Shown: positions 1 to 12,059, numbered from the stretch's first letter. The stretch: DNA of 64,000 bases from Ascarosepion bandense (GCA_037127315.1 JBBBDQ010000330.1:4031501-4095500); one strand, 5' to 3'. The notes: generated by a model from the letters alone, not told the origin. A program made the numbers and translations.

Positions 1-130
1 CACTGTTTGAAGCATCTAATTAAGTTTCAGTCTTCCATCCAGGACGAGGAGTTCAGGGGTAGTATGCACTGGAAATGCTTAACATACTTAAATTAGACTA
101 CCATTACACAAGTTAACTACATTGGTCTGT
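1..130 (+). repeat. Possible end fragment of dispersed repeat R1
   Basis: The stretch around 50-75 (GTAGTATGCACT) resembles the downstream end of dispersed repeat R1 seen at 3,450 and 56,940. Only about 60 bases can be compared, so this is a weak call. The rest of the first 130 bases shows nothing recognisable. Confidence 0.25.
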
Positions 131-239
131 ACTGATCTCATGGAAATATTTAAAAAAAAAAAAAAAAATTAAAGGAACCAAAAATCAACTTATTGAAATA
201 AACATTTACTTGTCTATGTTTCTGAGATGAGGTAGTATT

Positions 240-565
240 TACACTATTCGAACTATTGTCCTCATCTTTGTTGCCATTTGTATGATGTTTTGGCCATTGT
301 ACACTTTGGCCTTCTTCAGGTGCTAGAAATTTTGAACCAAACTCTTTATTACGATCATTGAGTATATCATTCTCATGTAGCCTGTTATTGAACTCGCAAC
401 TCTTTGGATCAAGTCACTGAAACTAACCAACATCTATATCCACTGGGCCATGTGTTCTTAAGGTCAAGAACAACTGAATTTCCGGGACTTATAAACCTAA
501 TGTTCAGTAACCATTTTTTACCAGAGTTCATATTGCAATTTTGATACTAATGATTTTCTCTGGTG
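240..565 (-). repeat. Left inverted arm (pseudo-LTR) of the PLE
   Basis: Reverse complement matches 1,800-2,192, e.g. the segment at 408-455 against 1,908-1,957. Read leftwards it contains a tRNA-like stretch at 375-451 (A box TGGCCCAGTGG at 440-450; B-box-like GAGTTCAATAA at 385-395), followed by a hammerhead-like fold at 288-319. It ends near 240, where similarity to the other arm stops. Confidence 0.75.
288..319 (-). ncRNA. Hammerhead-ribozyme-like fold in PLE left arm
   Basis: On the minus strand CTGAAGA (319-313) fits the hammerhead CUGANGA core. It is followed by a hairpin with GGCCA/TGGCC arms (stem II) and then AAAACATC. The expected GAAA is AAAA, so a critical G appears mutated and this copy is probably inactive. 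PLEs are known to encode hammerhead motifs in their pseudo-LTRs. Confidence 0.4.
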
Positions 566-599
566 CTTCGTATTACTGGTTCTCATTTTGTGTTCATCT

Positions 600-1799
600 C
601 TATGCTTTGTCAGCTTAGGAGATTTTTGTAGCCTAGCATATGCGCCAATTCCTTAACTCTATGTAGTTTCCAGTGGCATTCCTATCTATTATTTCAACTT
701 CACCCCATAGGGGGCAGTGATCACCTTTCTCCCTCCATATATGGTCAGCTACAACTGAATCTCCTATCTCCCCTCATGTTACAGACTTGCAATTTTCTTG
801 TAAACTTACCTTAAGGGGGCAGCCTGTTTCTCCTTTATGTTTCTTTCCACAGCTCCATGGAATGGCATACACACAGTCATATCCTCCTCTGTTGTAGGGG
901 TCTTACTCAGGAGAGGTACCAGCAAAGTATAGAACCACTTCTGAAGATTGTCCTGATGTTATATGGACCATAGATCCTTTGTATTTTCTCCAATAACCTC
1001 TTCACATAAGGTAGACAGACCAAGGCTATTTTCTGAGAGTTGTTATCCTCATGAACCCTCCCTTCCATGTTTGTTGGAGTTGTTATGTACCCTGGATAAT
1101 TATTACATTGTAGGGTACTGCTTATACTGACCATTTCCTGTTTGTATGTCTCTGGGTCATCGCTTATAACTTTTGCTTGATGTTGCAGGCAGCAGACAGC
1201 CCCTTTCTTTACATTGTATGGGTGGTTGGAGTTGAAGCTAGGATACTGTCCAGTGAATGTTGGTTTGCAATATGTGGATGTCTTGAACCCCACCTCTGTT
1301 CGAGTTATTAGCACATCCAGGATGACTAGTTTTTTGTCACTCTCTTTTTCCATAGTGAAATGTATGGATGATCTTATTGAGTTCACATGGTCCAGTAGTC
1401 AGGACCTCCTCCTGGTATGACAAAAGTATGAAAGTGTCATCAATATATCTCAGTCATAGAGATGGCTTTAGAGCTGTGGATTCCATGTGTATGTTAGCCA
1501 GTGATGGTGATAATGGTGAGCCCATTGTTAAGCCTTCATCCTGCTGATATATGTCTGATCCCAATCTGAAGTGTGTTGTTTGTGTGCAGAAAGTCAGCAT
1601 CTCCATCAGGTTATCTAATGGAATACTGGTACGTTCTCCTAAGGATGAGTCCAAGGCCAGACTGTCCCTGACTACCAATAGTGCCTCCACTGTGGGTACT
1701 TTGGTGAACAGACTCACCACATTCAGGCTCACCATCTGGTTGTATTGGATGGGTGCATCTTTAATAAGATCCACGGAGAAAACCATTAACATCAAAAAA
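600..1799 (-). pseudogene. PLE reverse transcriptase plus GIY-YIG endonuclease, degraded
   Basis: Reading leftwards, the first frame (1,795-1,454) holds a palm segment with DVVSLFTKVP-like residues (here NVVSLFTKVP) and MGSPLSPSLANIHME, typical of PLE RT. A stop follows. The next frame contains RYIDDTFILLS near 1,450-1,415 (catalytic YxDD present) and then the PLE thumb/connector, with HPYNVKKG and CLPYVKRLLEKIQ. From about 890 to 650 the translation shows the degenerate GIY-YIG domain (DCVYAIPWSCGKKHKGET, later ADHIWREKGDH). There are at least one internal stop in the GIY-YIG part and one frame change near YIDD. In an active element this would be the only protein: it primes reverse transcription from a nicked target. 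Family assignment is confident; the exact PLE clade is not. Confidence 0.85.
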
Positions 1800-2192
1800 A
1801 TACTAGAGAAAACAAATGAAAAAAATTGCAGTATGAACTCTAGTAAAAAATGGCTATTGAATATTAGGTCTATAAGTCCCAGAAATTGTGCTTGTCCTTA
1901 AGAACTCATGGCCCAGTGGATATAGATGTTGGTTAGTTTTAGTGACTTGACCCAAAAAGTTGTGAGTTCAATACCAGACTACAGTAGAGAGTCTGGTTAG
2001 AGGGAGATAAATCATGACTACTAAAAGAGGCTTCACTCAAGGAATGAAAATGATTTATCCCAGTGATCGTAATAAAGGGTTCAGTTCAAAATTCTTAGCA
2101 TCTGAAGAAGGCCAGAACATACAACAGCCAAAACATCATACAAATGGCAACAAAGATAAGGACAATAGTCCGAATAGTGTAAACATTTACTT
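1800..2192 (+). repeat. Right inverted arm (pseudo-LTR) of the PLE
   Basis: Inverted partner of 240-565. Reading rightwards it has A-box TGGCCCAGTGG at 1,909-1,919, B-box-like GAGTTCAATAC at 1,963-1,973 and a hammerhead-like core beginning CTGAAGA at 2,102-2,108. Similarity ends near 2,192 (GAATAGTGTAAA), the outer boundary shared with the left arm. Confidence 0.75.
2102..2137 (+). ncRNA. Hammerhead-ribozyme-like fold in PLE right arm
   Basis: CTGAAGA at 2,102-2,108, a weaker GGC/GCC stem, then AAAACATC at 2,130-2,137. Same layout as the left arm, again with AAAA in place of GAAA. The stem is less complete than in the left arm. Confidence 0.35.
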
Positions 2193-2984
2193 TATTAAAC
2201 AAATAGGTTTTGGAAGTAACAAAAACTGAAACAAGAAATTTATCAAACAAACAAAGGCAGAATTAAATCACAGAGTATTGAAAGAACTAAAAGAGGTTTG
2301 CCTGGTTGTGAGGATGAGAATTCTCACATATTTCAGTGACATCACACATATTTCAGTTAGGACCAGTTTCAACTCTCTCTTCCTGATGCTAAGTATAAGT
2401 TTATTTTTTTTTGTTTCCATTTTCTCTTTAACTTTGTCATTGCTTACATGTTTGGTTCAATTAACAGTTCAGTACTCTTTTCTTTGTTTACAATAAAGTT
2501 TTTTTTTCTGTTTCTTAAACAAGACCTAAATATTCTCAAAATATAACAACTAAAAATAAGATGATTTTGCAACACTTTTGTTTTCTCCCAAATGTTTAGA
2601 TTACAGATGAATCAATAATAATATTGGGGAATACAAACTTTATGTTCTAAAAAATATTGAGTAGAACCAAAAGGTAAATGAGACTAGAGGTTTTAATCAA
2701 TAATAAGTTTATAATTGTCAAATTAGCTCCAATTCTGAGTTTATTGGCTTATATTTATTTTATATAAATTTGAGAAAATTTCATTTTTGTTCTAAAACGT
2801 TTTGTACTTTTTGCATATATTTGAATATTTAACAATAAAAATGCATGTTCAAAGGGCAGGGGAAGATGGGTGTGTGTGTCTAACAACTTAATTTTAAGAT
2901 TACTTAATTGACATACTGATACCCACCGAAATCTATATGAGGCCCCCAATCTACAACATCTCATTTGTTATAAGATAGTATTCA
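2193..2984. other. AT-rich spacer, nothing recognised
   Basis: No coding similarity, promoter or repeat shared with the rest of the window was seen. Short open frames here are in AT-rich low-complexity sequence. Confidence 0.5.
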
Positions 2985-3490
2985 TATAAAATACAAATTT
3001 TATTATAACCTCATTATGTACAATAATGAATCACAAGCAATATAGGTGAATGATTCAAATGAAAAAATTGAAAATAAATACAATGTATCAAAATACAAAT
3101 TAGAGACATGTCATAATAGATCATTCCATCTTAAATAAATCGACAATGTTTTGCGGTAATTTTAAATATCAACTTAAAATTTTTTTCTCATTAAAAAGTT
3201 AAAGAATTTTAACACATTCAACATTATGGATAAAAAATAGTGTTTTTTCAAGACTTATCATGAGGGAAACAAATTCACAGATTGGAACAGAAAAAAAAGG
3301 AAAGATCCCAGAATGACATCAAAATTCACAAAAAGTGTTCATCTTTTAATCATCAGTTGTGCTTAGTTTAATTTGTAATGTGTATAAATCTAGGTAGAAT
3401 CATATCAAATGTTGACAAGATAACGAGAAGCACAAGGTGGTCAGGAGTTTGAGGATAGTATGCACTAGCCTTGTCTATAATTAACAGAAG
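2985..3490 (+). repeat. Dispersed repeat R1, copy 1
   Basis: About 500 bases matching 51,975-52,460 and 56,545-56,985 in the same orientation. Shared blocks include AAATACAAATTAGAGACATG, TTTTAACACATTCAACATTA and the terminal GTAGTA(T/C)G(C/A)A(C/T)TAGCCTTGTC. No coding potential, no Pol III boxes and no terminal repeats were recognised, so the class is unknown. Confidence 0.7.
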
Positions 3491-3621
3491 CTTGTTTTTT
3501 AATTTTTATAATTAATAACAGATTTTATAGTAAACATTAATAAACAAAGTTAAATAATTTGAAAGTTTTACCCTATCTTTTCTAAAACACTTGAGAAATT
3601 TTTCATAGACCCCTTCTTTTT

Positions 3622-3720
3622 TGTTTTAAATCATTTCACACCAAACAAGGCAATAATGCTACTAAGATGCAAGGGGTTAATGGGTAGATGAGAGAGACTA
3701 ATGGCTGTAATCAAGAGTCT
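3622..3720 (-). mobile_element. LINE 3' end fragment (CR1/Jockey-like family L1a)
   Basis: The AAATCATTTCACACC block followed by a CAAGGCAATAATGC-like sequence is the reverse complement of the family's 3' end (consensus ...CTTGCTTGGGGTGAAATGATTAAA). It is a short, 5'-truncated piece of the family represented in full at 59.9-61.8 kb. Confidence 0.6.
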
Positions 3721-4319
3721 AAAAGATGATTTTAGAAGAAGGATCTGGAAACCCAATCCTAAACAAGAAATAAATGATAAATCTACTTCTGTTCAATAGA
3801 TACAGAAGGTGTGTGAACCGGGCAATAGGCACACTTCCATGCAACATCAAATGTTCAGACATTTGTACCTCTATTTTCATTTTAGTTTACCTGGCACTGG
3901 AGTTCACTTTTGTTAATATTTCTCCTTATTTTAGATGGGAGAACTTGCTCAATCCTGAAGATTCCAAACCTGTAGCAGCCCTTTTCTCATTGCAGTAAGA
4001 GAGGATGGGTCAGTGTAATATTGATGTCAGCATAACAGTAGTCATAGGGATTGAGCAAAGAAGAAATTTGTCCTTGGCCCATACACATATACATGCATAA
4101 GGGTTTCCCCATCTTGACTCAATTAGTGGGGAGGCAAATAAAATATATACATTTTAATTCAGAGACTGATTTCCTCAGGGTTAATGAAGAAGAACGACAT
4201 TGTCAGTACCAATTATTGATTATTTCATTCTTATTGTACCTGAAAAATCTGTTCTAATTTGATAAATGAATTTCCAAATTCTTCTAGAGTTGACAGAGAA
4301 ATAAAGTAAAAAGATAAAA

Positions 4320-4655
4320 TGCAGCCGTAACTTCTACTCCAATAGTTTCTTTCCTCACACTTCCCGACTGTGGAATTCTCTTCCAAACGATTGCTTCCCC
4401 GACAGCTACAATCTCCAGGAGTTTAAATGTAAGGTCAATAGACACCTCCTAACACACTAACCTGCTCCCATTCTATCAAGCACTCTTCCCATCTGTCCAA
4501 CCCTCATCCTTGCTATCCTTACTCATCTGTCGCCTTCCTCCTGACATTCCCTATGTCTAACCACTCCTTCTCTTTACCTTCCCCTATGTAGCCCCATGCA
4601 CAATAGTGGCAGTGGAATGCCTTGCTTGGAGTGAGATGATTAAAACAAAAACACA
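4320..4655 (+). mobile_element. LINE 3' fragment (CR1/Jockey-like family)
   Basis: Begins inside the last part of the RT frame (codes for a degraded WNSLP...CFPDSYNLQEFKCKVNRHLL block) and continues through the 3' UTR to CTTGCTTGGAGTGAGATGAT followed by an A-rich tail. Corresponds closely to 61,470-61,848. Confidence 0.85.
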
Positions 4656-6609
4656 AAAAAACAAAATAAGACCAGAGAACATTGTAGTGTAATGTAAATT
4701 ATCTGTTTATCGTAAAATACTACCCTTCCCTTAAAAAAAAAATCATAAAAATAATCAATGTGTACCAGGAAATATTTTTACAGTATTGCTTGGTGGGAAA
4801 TAAAAGACATAAAAGTTTTCGATTGTGCAACAGTCCCCGAACCGGGTCGCCATTTTTATCACGTGCTTGCGCATTAGTTAAAGCGACAATAAAAGATTAA
4901 AATAAAAATAAACACCTAATCACTGCTTTAGAGTATATTTTTGTTTTTTATCTTTGTTGTTGTTTTGGGGGGCGGGGTTGACGGCATAACACTTAAAACT
5001 CTTCAATACTTGCTACTCTACTCAGTCAGAAATTGACTTGTTTGCAGGAATTCTATTTCAGTTTTCAGTAAGCTCCGTGAAAACGATCTGTAACTTTTTT
5101 TTTTTTCATTTTTTTAAAGTTCTTCCAAAGGCAAGAGACATTGTCTTATTTTAGAACAAATTGTTTTCGTCAATTCTTGTCAGCAGAGATTTAAAAATTA
5201 AAAAAAACTTCTTTAAAAAAAACCCAAAAAAACCAAGTCTTATCGCACAGCTACAAACTGCGATTAAAACACTCACTAGTCTACTGAGCTGAGTGATCAA
5301 CATGAAAGTTCAAAAGTCAAAAAAATTTTTTTTTTTTAAATCAACCTGCAATGTTTTTTTTTTTTTTTTTTTTTTTTAACAATACTCATTTTAGGGCCTT
5401 AAGGGTGTGGGACCAAGCTGTTTGTCAGAGGCATTTTCAATGAAGGCAAATTTTATTGAAAACCATGCCATAAGTTTTTTTGTGTTTTAAGTTTTAATAT
5501 CGAGAAAAGTAAATGATGGATAAAAAAAAAAAAAAAAAAAAAGGTGGTTGGGGAGAGGACAGAGTGGATAATTGCTTTGAAAGCTCGGGTGACGAGGTAC
5601 ATTTCTTGTGGGTTTTTTATGGCTTTTTTTTTTGTCAAGGACTTTTTTTACAAAAAGTTTTAGTCTAACTTTACTACTCTAAGCCACGTAAATAGATTTC
5701 ATACTTCAGTAAGTCCACGTGATCTAACACAACCAAGTTAAATGACATTTTTCTTTTAAAAGTTAGTTAAGGAAGGAATAAACAAAAGTTTTCAAAATTT
5801 AAAAATACATCAGAATCAAAATTTAATAGTTTGTTTTTCCCCTTTTTTATTTGTTTTTATTTCGATTCTGAACTGAACAAGTTTTCCTTTTTTTCTTTCA
5901 TGATCATTATTTTTTTGTTCTTTTTTCTTTCACTATCAATTTATTGCTCATCGTTTTCTTCTCAAAACAATTGTTTTTGGGGTGTGTTTCGGATTTATTC
6001 TGACAGATCTAGTGCTGATTTAAAGTATAAATTTTTTAAAAATACAAACAAATTAAAAATTTGCTAAAAGAACATTTTTTAGGTCCTTAGACGTCGATAA
6101 AAAAAAAAAAGGTTATCTTATAAAGTTAAAAAAGTAAAAAAGTACGTGTTCGTCTGGTTGTGATCGAACTTTTTTTTTATGTACAAATAATAATTACAAA
6201 AGATTTTCAGAAATTATACATTGATTTGTTTATTTTTTATTTATTTATTTTGAAAGTAGGTATTTTGTAGATCTTATTCTTGAGATTTTAAAAATGATTA
6301 AAAAATTTAAAAAAACATTAAAAAATGCATTTTTAATCTTAATAAAAAATCTTATTGATTTTAAAATGGTTTAGAGAGATGAACAAAAAAGGAAGTTTGT
6401 AACAGGTTATAAGATCTTCTTGGAGAGTAAAAAAAAAAAAAGAAGGAAACAAGTTAGTTACTCTTGCGGATTCTTGAATAATATCTCTAACCAACAAAAA
6501 CAATAATAAAAATGCTGATCAAATTTACAATGAAAACGTCATACATAAAAAAAAAATAAGCAAAAAATTAAATATACAACTAAAAAAGTAATTTATTTAT
6601 TTTTCCTAC
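4656..6609. other. AT-rich, homopolymer-laden spacer (probable intron of the 6.6-7.1 kb gene)
   Basis: Contains many A and T runs (e.g. 5,354-5,377 and 5,521-5,541) and one short CpG-bearing patch at 4,826-4,885. No exon, repeat copy or RNA gene recognised. If the exon at 6,610-7,110 is real, this is the start of its first intron, read leftwards. Confidence 0.4.
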
Positions 6610-7110
6610 CTCGTTTCTTGACTCCTCGTATCGGTACACATAGACAATTCCGTGTGTTTTATTAACAGATCCATGATATTCTTGACTTAAATTGGCGTAG
6701 TGTTGTTCTCTAAACGGAATCCCGACCGAATTTAGCGGACTTCTTTTAAAGGAAGTCCGTACTTGAGATTGTTTTGTTGAACTTCGAACAACTGACTGGG
6801 AGCTATATTTTTTATTCTCTTCCAACGGAGTATCATGGGAATTTTGTAATCCATTACTATTCTGGCTTTTGCCAGAATTAAACAAGAAATCCTTCACGGG
6901 ATGAGAGAAGCGCTTGACTTCACTGCTATTCTTGGTGGTACTGTTTACGACTCGTTCATCATGAACCACTGATCGGGGCTCGGGATGACGATGAAAGAAA
7001 CCTTCTTTACTATTATTCCCAATGTAACACCAACCTGACGAGCTCCAAAAACAACAGAGGATAACCAGCTGAATCCATATACGTCTATTCAATTGTAGAA
7101 AAAAGCGCAT
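6610..7110 (-). CDS. Putative first coding exon of a secreted or type II membrane protein
   Basis: 167 codons from an ATG at 7,110. An in-frame stop lies upstream at about 7,155 with no other ATG between, which supports this start. Residues 1-10 end in RR and are followed by a hydrophobic segment (about 11-30, IWIQLVILCCFW...), reading as a signal peptide or signal anchor. The rest is polar and Ser/Asn/Lys-rich, with N-glycosylation sequons at Asn32, 56, 61, 140 and 150, ending in GIVYVYRYEESRNE. The exon ends at GAG followed by GTAGGA, a good splice donor, in phase 0; the frame soon stops if read through. CpG-containing codons contrast with the AT-rich flanks. No conserved domain was recognised; downstream exons would lie left of this window or in its first 6.6 kb, where none was found. 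Confidence 0.6.
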
Positions 7111-7119
7111 TTCCTCCAA

Positions 7120-7270
7120 CTCAGACTGTTTTCTTTCCCACTTGGGTAGATAGCATCAAGACGACATCAGGAAGGCAGACGACAACCAACTTTAATAACA
7201 GTGAAATACTCCAATTGTCGGGAAGGATACGCAGTTATCGTTCTTCGTAAAATGGAGTTATCGTTCATTA
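7120..7270 (-). promoter_or_regulatory. Probable 5' UTR / promoter-proximal region of the 6.6-7.1 kb gene
   Basis: Immediately upstream of the ATG is about 140 bases with several CpGs and balanced composition, unlike the AT-rich sequence beyond 7,270. This is where a 5' UTR would sit. No TATA box or clear initiator could be assigned. Confidence 0.25.
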
Positions 7271-10200
7271 AAATAATTAAACGGTTAAAAATGAATTACA
7301 CAAAGATAAAATTTTTAAATTAAGTTAAATTAAACCTGTTTATATTCATGTTTTTAATATGTGAACGTTTTTCTATTTTTTGAAAAAGAATAAATACTTT
7401 TTTGGAACCGTCTACTTTTTGTGTATTTTTTTAATTAAATTCGTTTACCTAAAATTGTAAAAATATTTTCTTTATTTTTATAAAAGAAAATTCATGTGTG
7501 TTTAATTGAACTACAAAATAAAAACGTCTTTATCTTTTTTAATTAAAATTATTATGAAGATACGATTCCTGCTGAATGGATATTAAACTAAAGTAAAATT
7601 TAATTAAAGTATAATTTATGAAAAAGACACATATATAAAATTATTAATAAGCAAACTTTCAGCTTTTAAGCATGTTAGAAATATTATACTCTCCAAGTAA
7701 CTCAGTTGACAATTGAGCTGAACATTTTTCTGTCTAATATATATGCATATTTCATGCCTAATATTATGCCTGTGTATGTGGACAAAAGAACAATGTATCA
7801 AATAGTCAGTCGAGTCAAAGTAGTCTGCATGATAATTAAAGTAGCAGTCAGATGTAACAGTCTAAGGTGAAGTTGTTGGAGTCTCATATATGCCTCATAT
7901 ATGCATAGAAATTTAGGTTTGAATTTTACATGGCACAAGGCCATTTTCCAAAGAACTTCCGAACTAAATTCTTGCATACCAACAATTATTTTATACAGTT
8001 GAAATCATTCATGAAATTAGTAAATGGAACATTGAATAAAATGGTCAAGGCATTAATGAAAATTATATAAAATGTATTAACAAATAACAAGAATTACATA
8101 CTTTGTATAGATGCTGAATGTGTCTGATTAAAATGTCTTTCATTTTGTGCATAAGATTGTGTTACAGCAATTGAGGTAAATTGTAAAGTTCTTTGTCGCT
8201 GGAAGATTTATCAGTGTCATATGTAAGTTGTGTTAGGAATAATTTTGATAAAAGATTGGTGAAAATTTCTGAGTCCGTGAATAAGTTCATCTTTGTAAAG
8301 TTTAGAAGAATGATTAGTAAGAGAAAGTGAGTTGGGCTTTACATGTTGTGCATGTTAGGATTCTGTGCCAACTGTAAACTGTAAATCAATTTGTACATGT
8401 GTTTTAGTCAAAGAAATAAAAGGCATATACTTGCGTCTTGCAATTAGTGCAGGTGTGTGAGAGAATTTCTTGATATTGAAGAGTGCAAACCCCGCAATAG
8501 CAGGCTGCTATTGGGGGCAGCTGTGAACTGCCTTGCTTTGTTTCCTGTGTTTCTGCTGCAACTGTCCCTGGGTGTAGCATGTATCTGCTACATATACATC
8601 CCATAAACAAGCGGGAAAGTAAGATTATCATGTGATTGTCGCGTGTGTATATGTACAATGAGTGAACGTAGTTGTGTGGAAATACATGTGATCATAAAGT
8701 CATTCAGAAATCTTCCTGTGTCTTTTCTATTCCCTGCTGTATACAAAAAAAATTATTTTATAAATCGCAAGAGCTATTATAATTTTTTTCTTAGGCAAGA
8801 ATAGAGGAAGAAAGACAAAACTGCATGTAAACAAAACTGCTTTGGGGTTGGTGTTGACAGAAAGGCTGGTTTGTGTCATGTCTCTCTCTCGGCTTGTTGG
8901 CGTTGATATCAGAGCTATTCTCTGTGCTAGGTTTCTTTGAACTAAAGAATATACAGTTGTCTATTAGATTCAAATTAATATTTGGATTTTTTGAACAGGA
9001 GTGGCTCTGACTAGTCAATAAATCATTTGTTTTATTTTATTATTAAAGTGGATGTATGTATGAAACCTTTGTGCAGAAAGTGTATTTACACAGTCTGCTT
9101 TAGGTCATCACATGACCAACATCCAGTTTGTACAGAAAAATGTAAGAAACATGATAGGTTTCTGGTCACATGTGTGATTTTATAACCTTGTTTCCGGAAA
9201 GGACAGAATCTTTTTCTTTCCATTTTGTAACAAAATAGTTCAGGCATGTTTTCAGCAGCTCTACTCATAAAGTAGAGATTTGGCCATCTCAACTCAACAC
9301 AAGGCTGACTTGAATTCAACTATCTTTGCCCATTCTTATCCTTACTTCCCATGAATTATTTCTGAACCAAAATGGAAAATGAATATGCTCAAGAGCCATT
9401 TAACTTTGTTTCATTACAGTCAACATAAAAGAAATAAATGTCTGTAGCAGAAACTTTAGTTTTTTTTTTTTTGTATGTTTTAATCTTCTTTGAACATGCA
9501 CCTTCAGCTAGAAAATACACACAAAACCTACAAGCTTGTTAATATCCATGCCTCTACATAAATATTAAGCAGTATCATATAATAATTGTGCTTTTCCTTT
9601 CCTTCATTAGTTTACATGGATGTTATGCCTCAGAGATAATGTACTAATCTATTTTGATTGCATAGAAAGACGAAAGTAATATAAAACAGGTAACTTAGTT
9701 TCAATGAAAAAAAGAGGCATAGAAATATTTAACAACTCCTGCTAATACCTCATAAATGATGGACTATTCTATTTTTATTGCATGAGAATGTGAAAAACAT
9801 ATGTAAGATACAAATTGGTTTCAGTCAAAAAAATAAAAGAAAGAATGGAAGATAGAAGTGTTTAACGTCTGTTTTAGTGAAGTTGAAAAGATGTCAATAT
9901 CAAATCTTTTCATTTGCACTCACTTTACTTCTTAAAATAATTACCATGATTATTATTGTAATCTTTTGTTAAAGTTGTTAAGCTCAATTATTTAATGATG
10001 TGATAGGGGAATTTCTACAGATATTTTATTGCCATAGAACTCACCATGAACTTATTCAATCATTAACTGAAGAATCAAAATTCATCAAAAATTTAAAATA
10101 GGAAAACAGTGAAATTTTTCTGAGTTAAAACTAGTAAAAAAGTAATGCAGATTGTGAAGATTTATGCAAAATGGGAAAGAACTGGAAAAAATGAAAGACC

Positions 10201-12050
10201 ATTGTTAACAATGTACAAAGTTGAAATATTTATGTACTACTTACATAAATTCTGGCAAATAGATGAAAGTCCTATTGCTTTTTTGAAGCTGTTTCTTTCG
10301 TTTCTGAAGAAATTTTTTATTAACAGTCCTGAACAATGGAGTTAAGTAAGAGTGAAATTATCGTCAGTATTGCAGCTTTTTGTGAGTAGACATTTTTAAG
10401 AAGTAAAAATGCAGTAGTGTTGACTACCCGTATTTTAAAAAACCTCTCTTTAAGATGGTTGATTTCTTCTTACTTCAATGCATCCTGCCTAGGCAATATC
10501 TTCATTGCTTTTTTCACACTACTGACAAAAGCCATCACTAACTCATATTTATGGGAAAAAATAGGCTCTGGATACTTTTGCATGCATATCTCTGAAAGTT
10601 ATTTTTGGAGGTATATGAAGAATTTACTAGTATTAAACAGAGTTTTTGCAATTATCTGAATTTGACTTAAGTTTGATCCTTTTTTTGTGTAGTTTTCACG
10701 AAAAAGGAAATTTAGAATATAAATGTTTTTTTTTTTTTTCAATAGTGTTTTGTGAAAATATTTGGTACCAATTTCCTTACAAGTTGCTGATAATCTAAGG
10801 AGACCTTTTAACTTTTCTCCTTACAAAAGTTCTTTCAAATATTTTAATTCTAATTTTTTAAACACATTTTTTTAAAATTCTTATATCTTATTGATAAAAA
10901 TAAGGAATTATTGCATAAAGTTCAGTATTATTTTTCAAACATACTTTATTTGAGTTTTTATTTTTTCATTGATAAATCCTTATACCACGCTTCAATCTCT
11001 TTGTCTTATCTTACCCTATCATTTACCTACTCATAAAGATTATTTCTTTTTTTCTAAACTTGTTTCAGCAATGTAAAGTTGAATCCTCTTCTTGTGATAA
11101 GCATATTTTCAACACTATTGATTGATAGTTATTATCTGAGTTTTGTTAGAAGGCGTTTTTAATCATTGTATGTAGTTTAGTTAGTCAACTACTATTCAAC
11201 TAAAGAGCATATGCATTGACTGCATTTTCACTTTTGGATTTTGTAAAAATACACATGCCTACAAGTTGCTATAATGGTTTACTAAATGTAGTTTCATTGT
11301 AGCACAAGGCCAAAAGTAAGGATCAAACTCACTATTCAGTTGGAATTTATTTAGTGAGACAAGCTTGCTAACTATGAATGACATCAAGGGGAGGTAATTA
11401 ATATTCAGCTCATTCTAAGTTGTTATTATTTTAACATCTAATTTAAATGTCTAAATGGTTTAAGTAATAGTTTCAACATCAACAACAGCAATTATAGCAA
11501 TAATTAGTAGTATCCATGAAAATGTTTTCTTTTTGAATTTTCTGATGAATCATAATATTTAATGAATAAATATGGTCATTTCCATCATTAAAAAATATTC
11601 TGGAAATCCCCTATAAATATTTGAGTTCAACAACTTTAACAAAATATATTCAATAACAATCATAAACATGAATGCAGATCATTATTTAAAGAAGTAATAG
11701 GGTACAAATGAAAAATTTGAAAATGACAATTCTTTCTATTTCACTGAAACAGGCGAACGTACTGATAGTGTTCAGAAATTAAGAAACATTCCCATCCCTA
11801 TCAGTGCCTATATAAAAAAAAATTTCTACATATTCAGTTAAACAAAAAACATTTTTGATAATGGCTAATAGATTAGTTGCAAGCATTTGGATCCACAGAT
11901 TGTTTGAACAGTTTTTACATGCATATCCAGAAAAAATATCATTTATACAAACGCAAGACAAATTGAATAAAAAGCTAAATCAAAGTCTTGTCAATCATTT
12001 TCAATGAAATTTATATAAAAGAGGGATTGCTGCTCAAATACACAAGTATT
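7271..12050. other. Long AT-rich spacer with no recognised gene
   Basis: Read on both strands. Apart from a two-unit tandem duplication (9,626-9,880) and homopolymers, nothing matched other repeats in the window or a known coding family. Short open frames (e.g. 8,404-8,658 minus, cysteine-bearing) lack supporting features. Confidence 0.45.
9626..9880 (+). repeat. Two-unit tandem duplication (~125 bp each)
   Basis: Units 9,626-9,748 and 9,749-9,880 share the order: CCTCA..AATG, CTATTTT.ATTGCAT, a GTAA-rich stretch, GTTTCA(A/G)T and AAAAAA, then ATAGAA...TTTAAC. They are well diverged, so the duplication is old. Confidence 0.5.
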
Positions 12051-12059
12051 CATATAGTC

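Larger units (their letters stand above)
240..2192 (-). mobile_element. Penelope-like element with inverted terminal arms
   Basis: A Penelope-like retroelement reads leftwards. Its core (about 600-1,800) encodes a reverse transcriptase followed by a GIY-YIG endonuclease domain, the order typical of endonuclease-bearing PLEs. The core lies between two inverted arms, 240-565 and 1,800-2,192, which match along nearly their whole length when one is reverse-complemented. PLEs are known to carry such pseudo-LTRs in direct or inverted orientation. Several frameshifts and stops show the copy is dead. Confidence 0.85.

Noticed and set aside
4826..4885. CpG-bearing promoter of the 6.6-7.1 kb gene
   Set aside because: It lies downstream of the first exon on the minus strand, so it cannot be that gene's promoter, and it is too short to call alone.
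8404..8658. Cysteine-containing minus-strand open frame
   Set aside because: Cysteine spacing does not fit a known zinc or disulphide motif and there are no splice or start signals.
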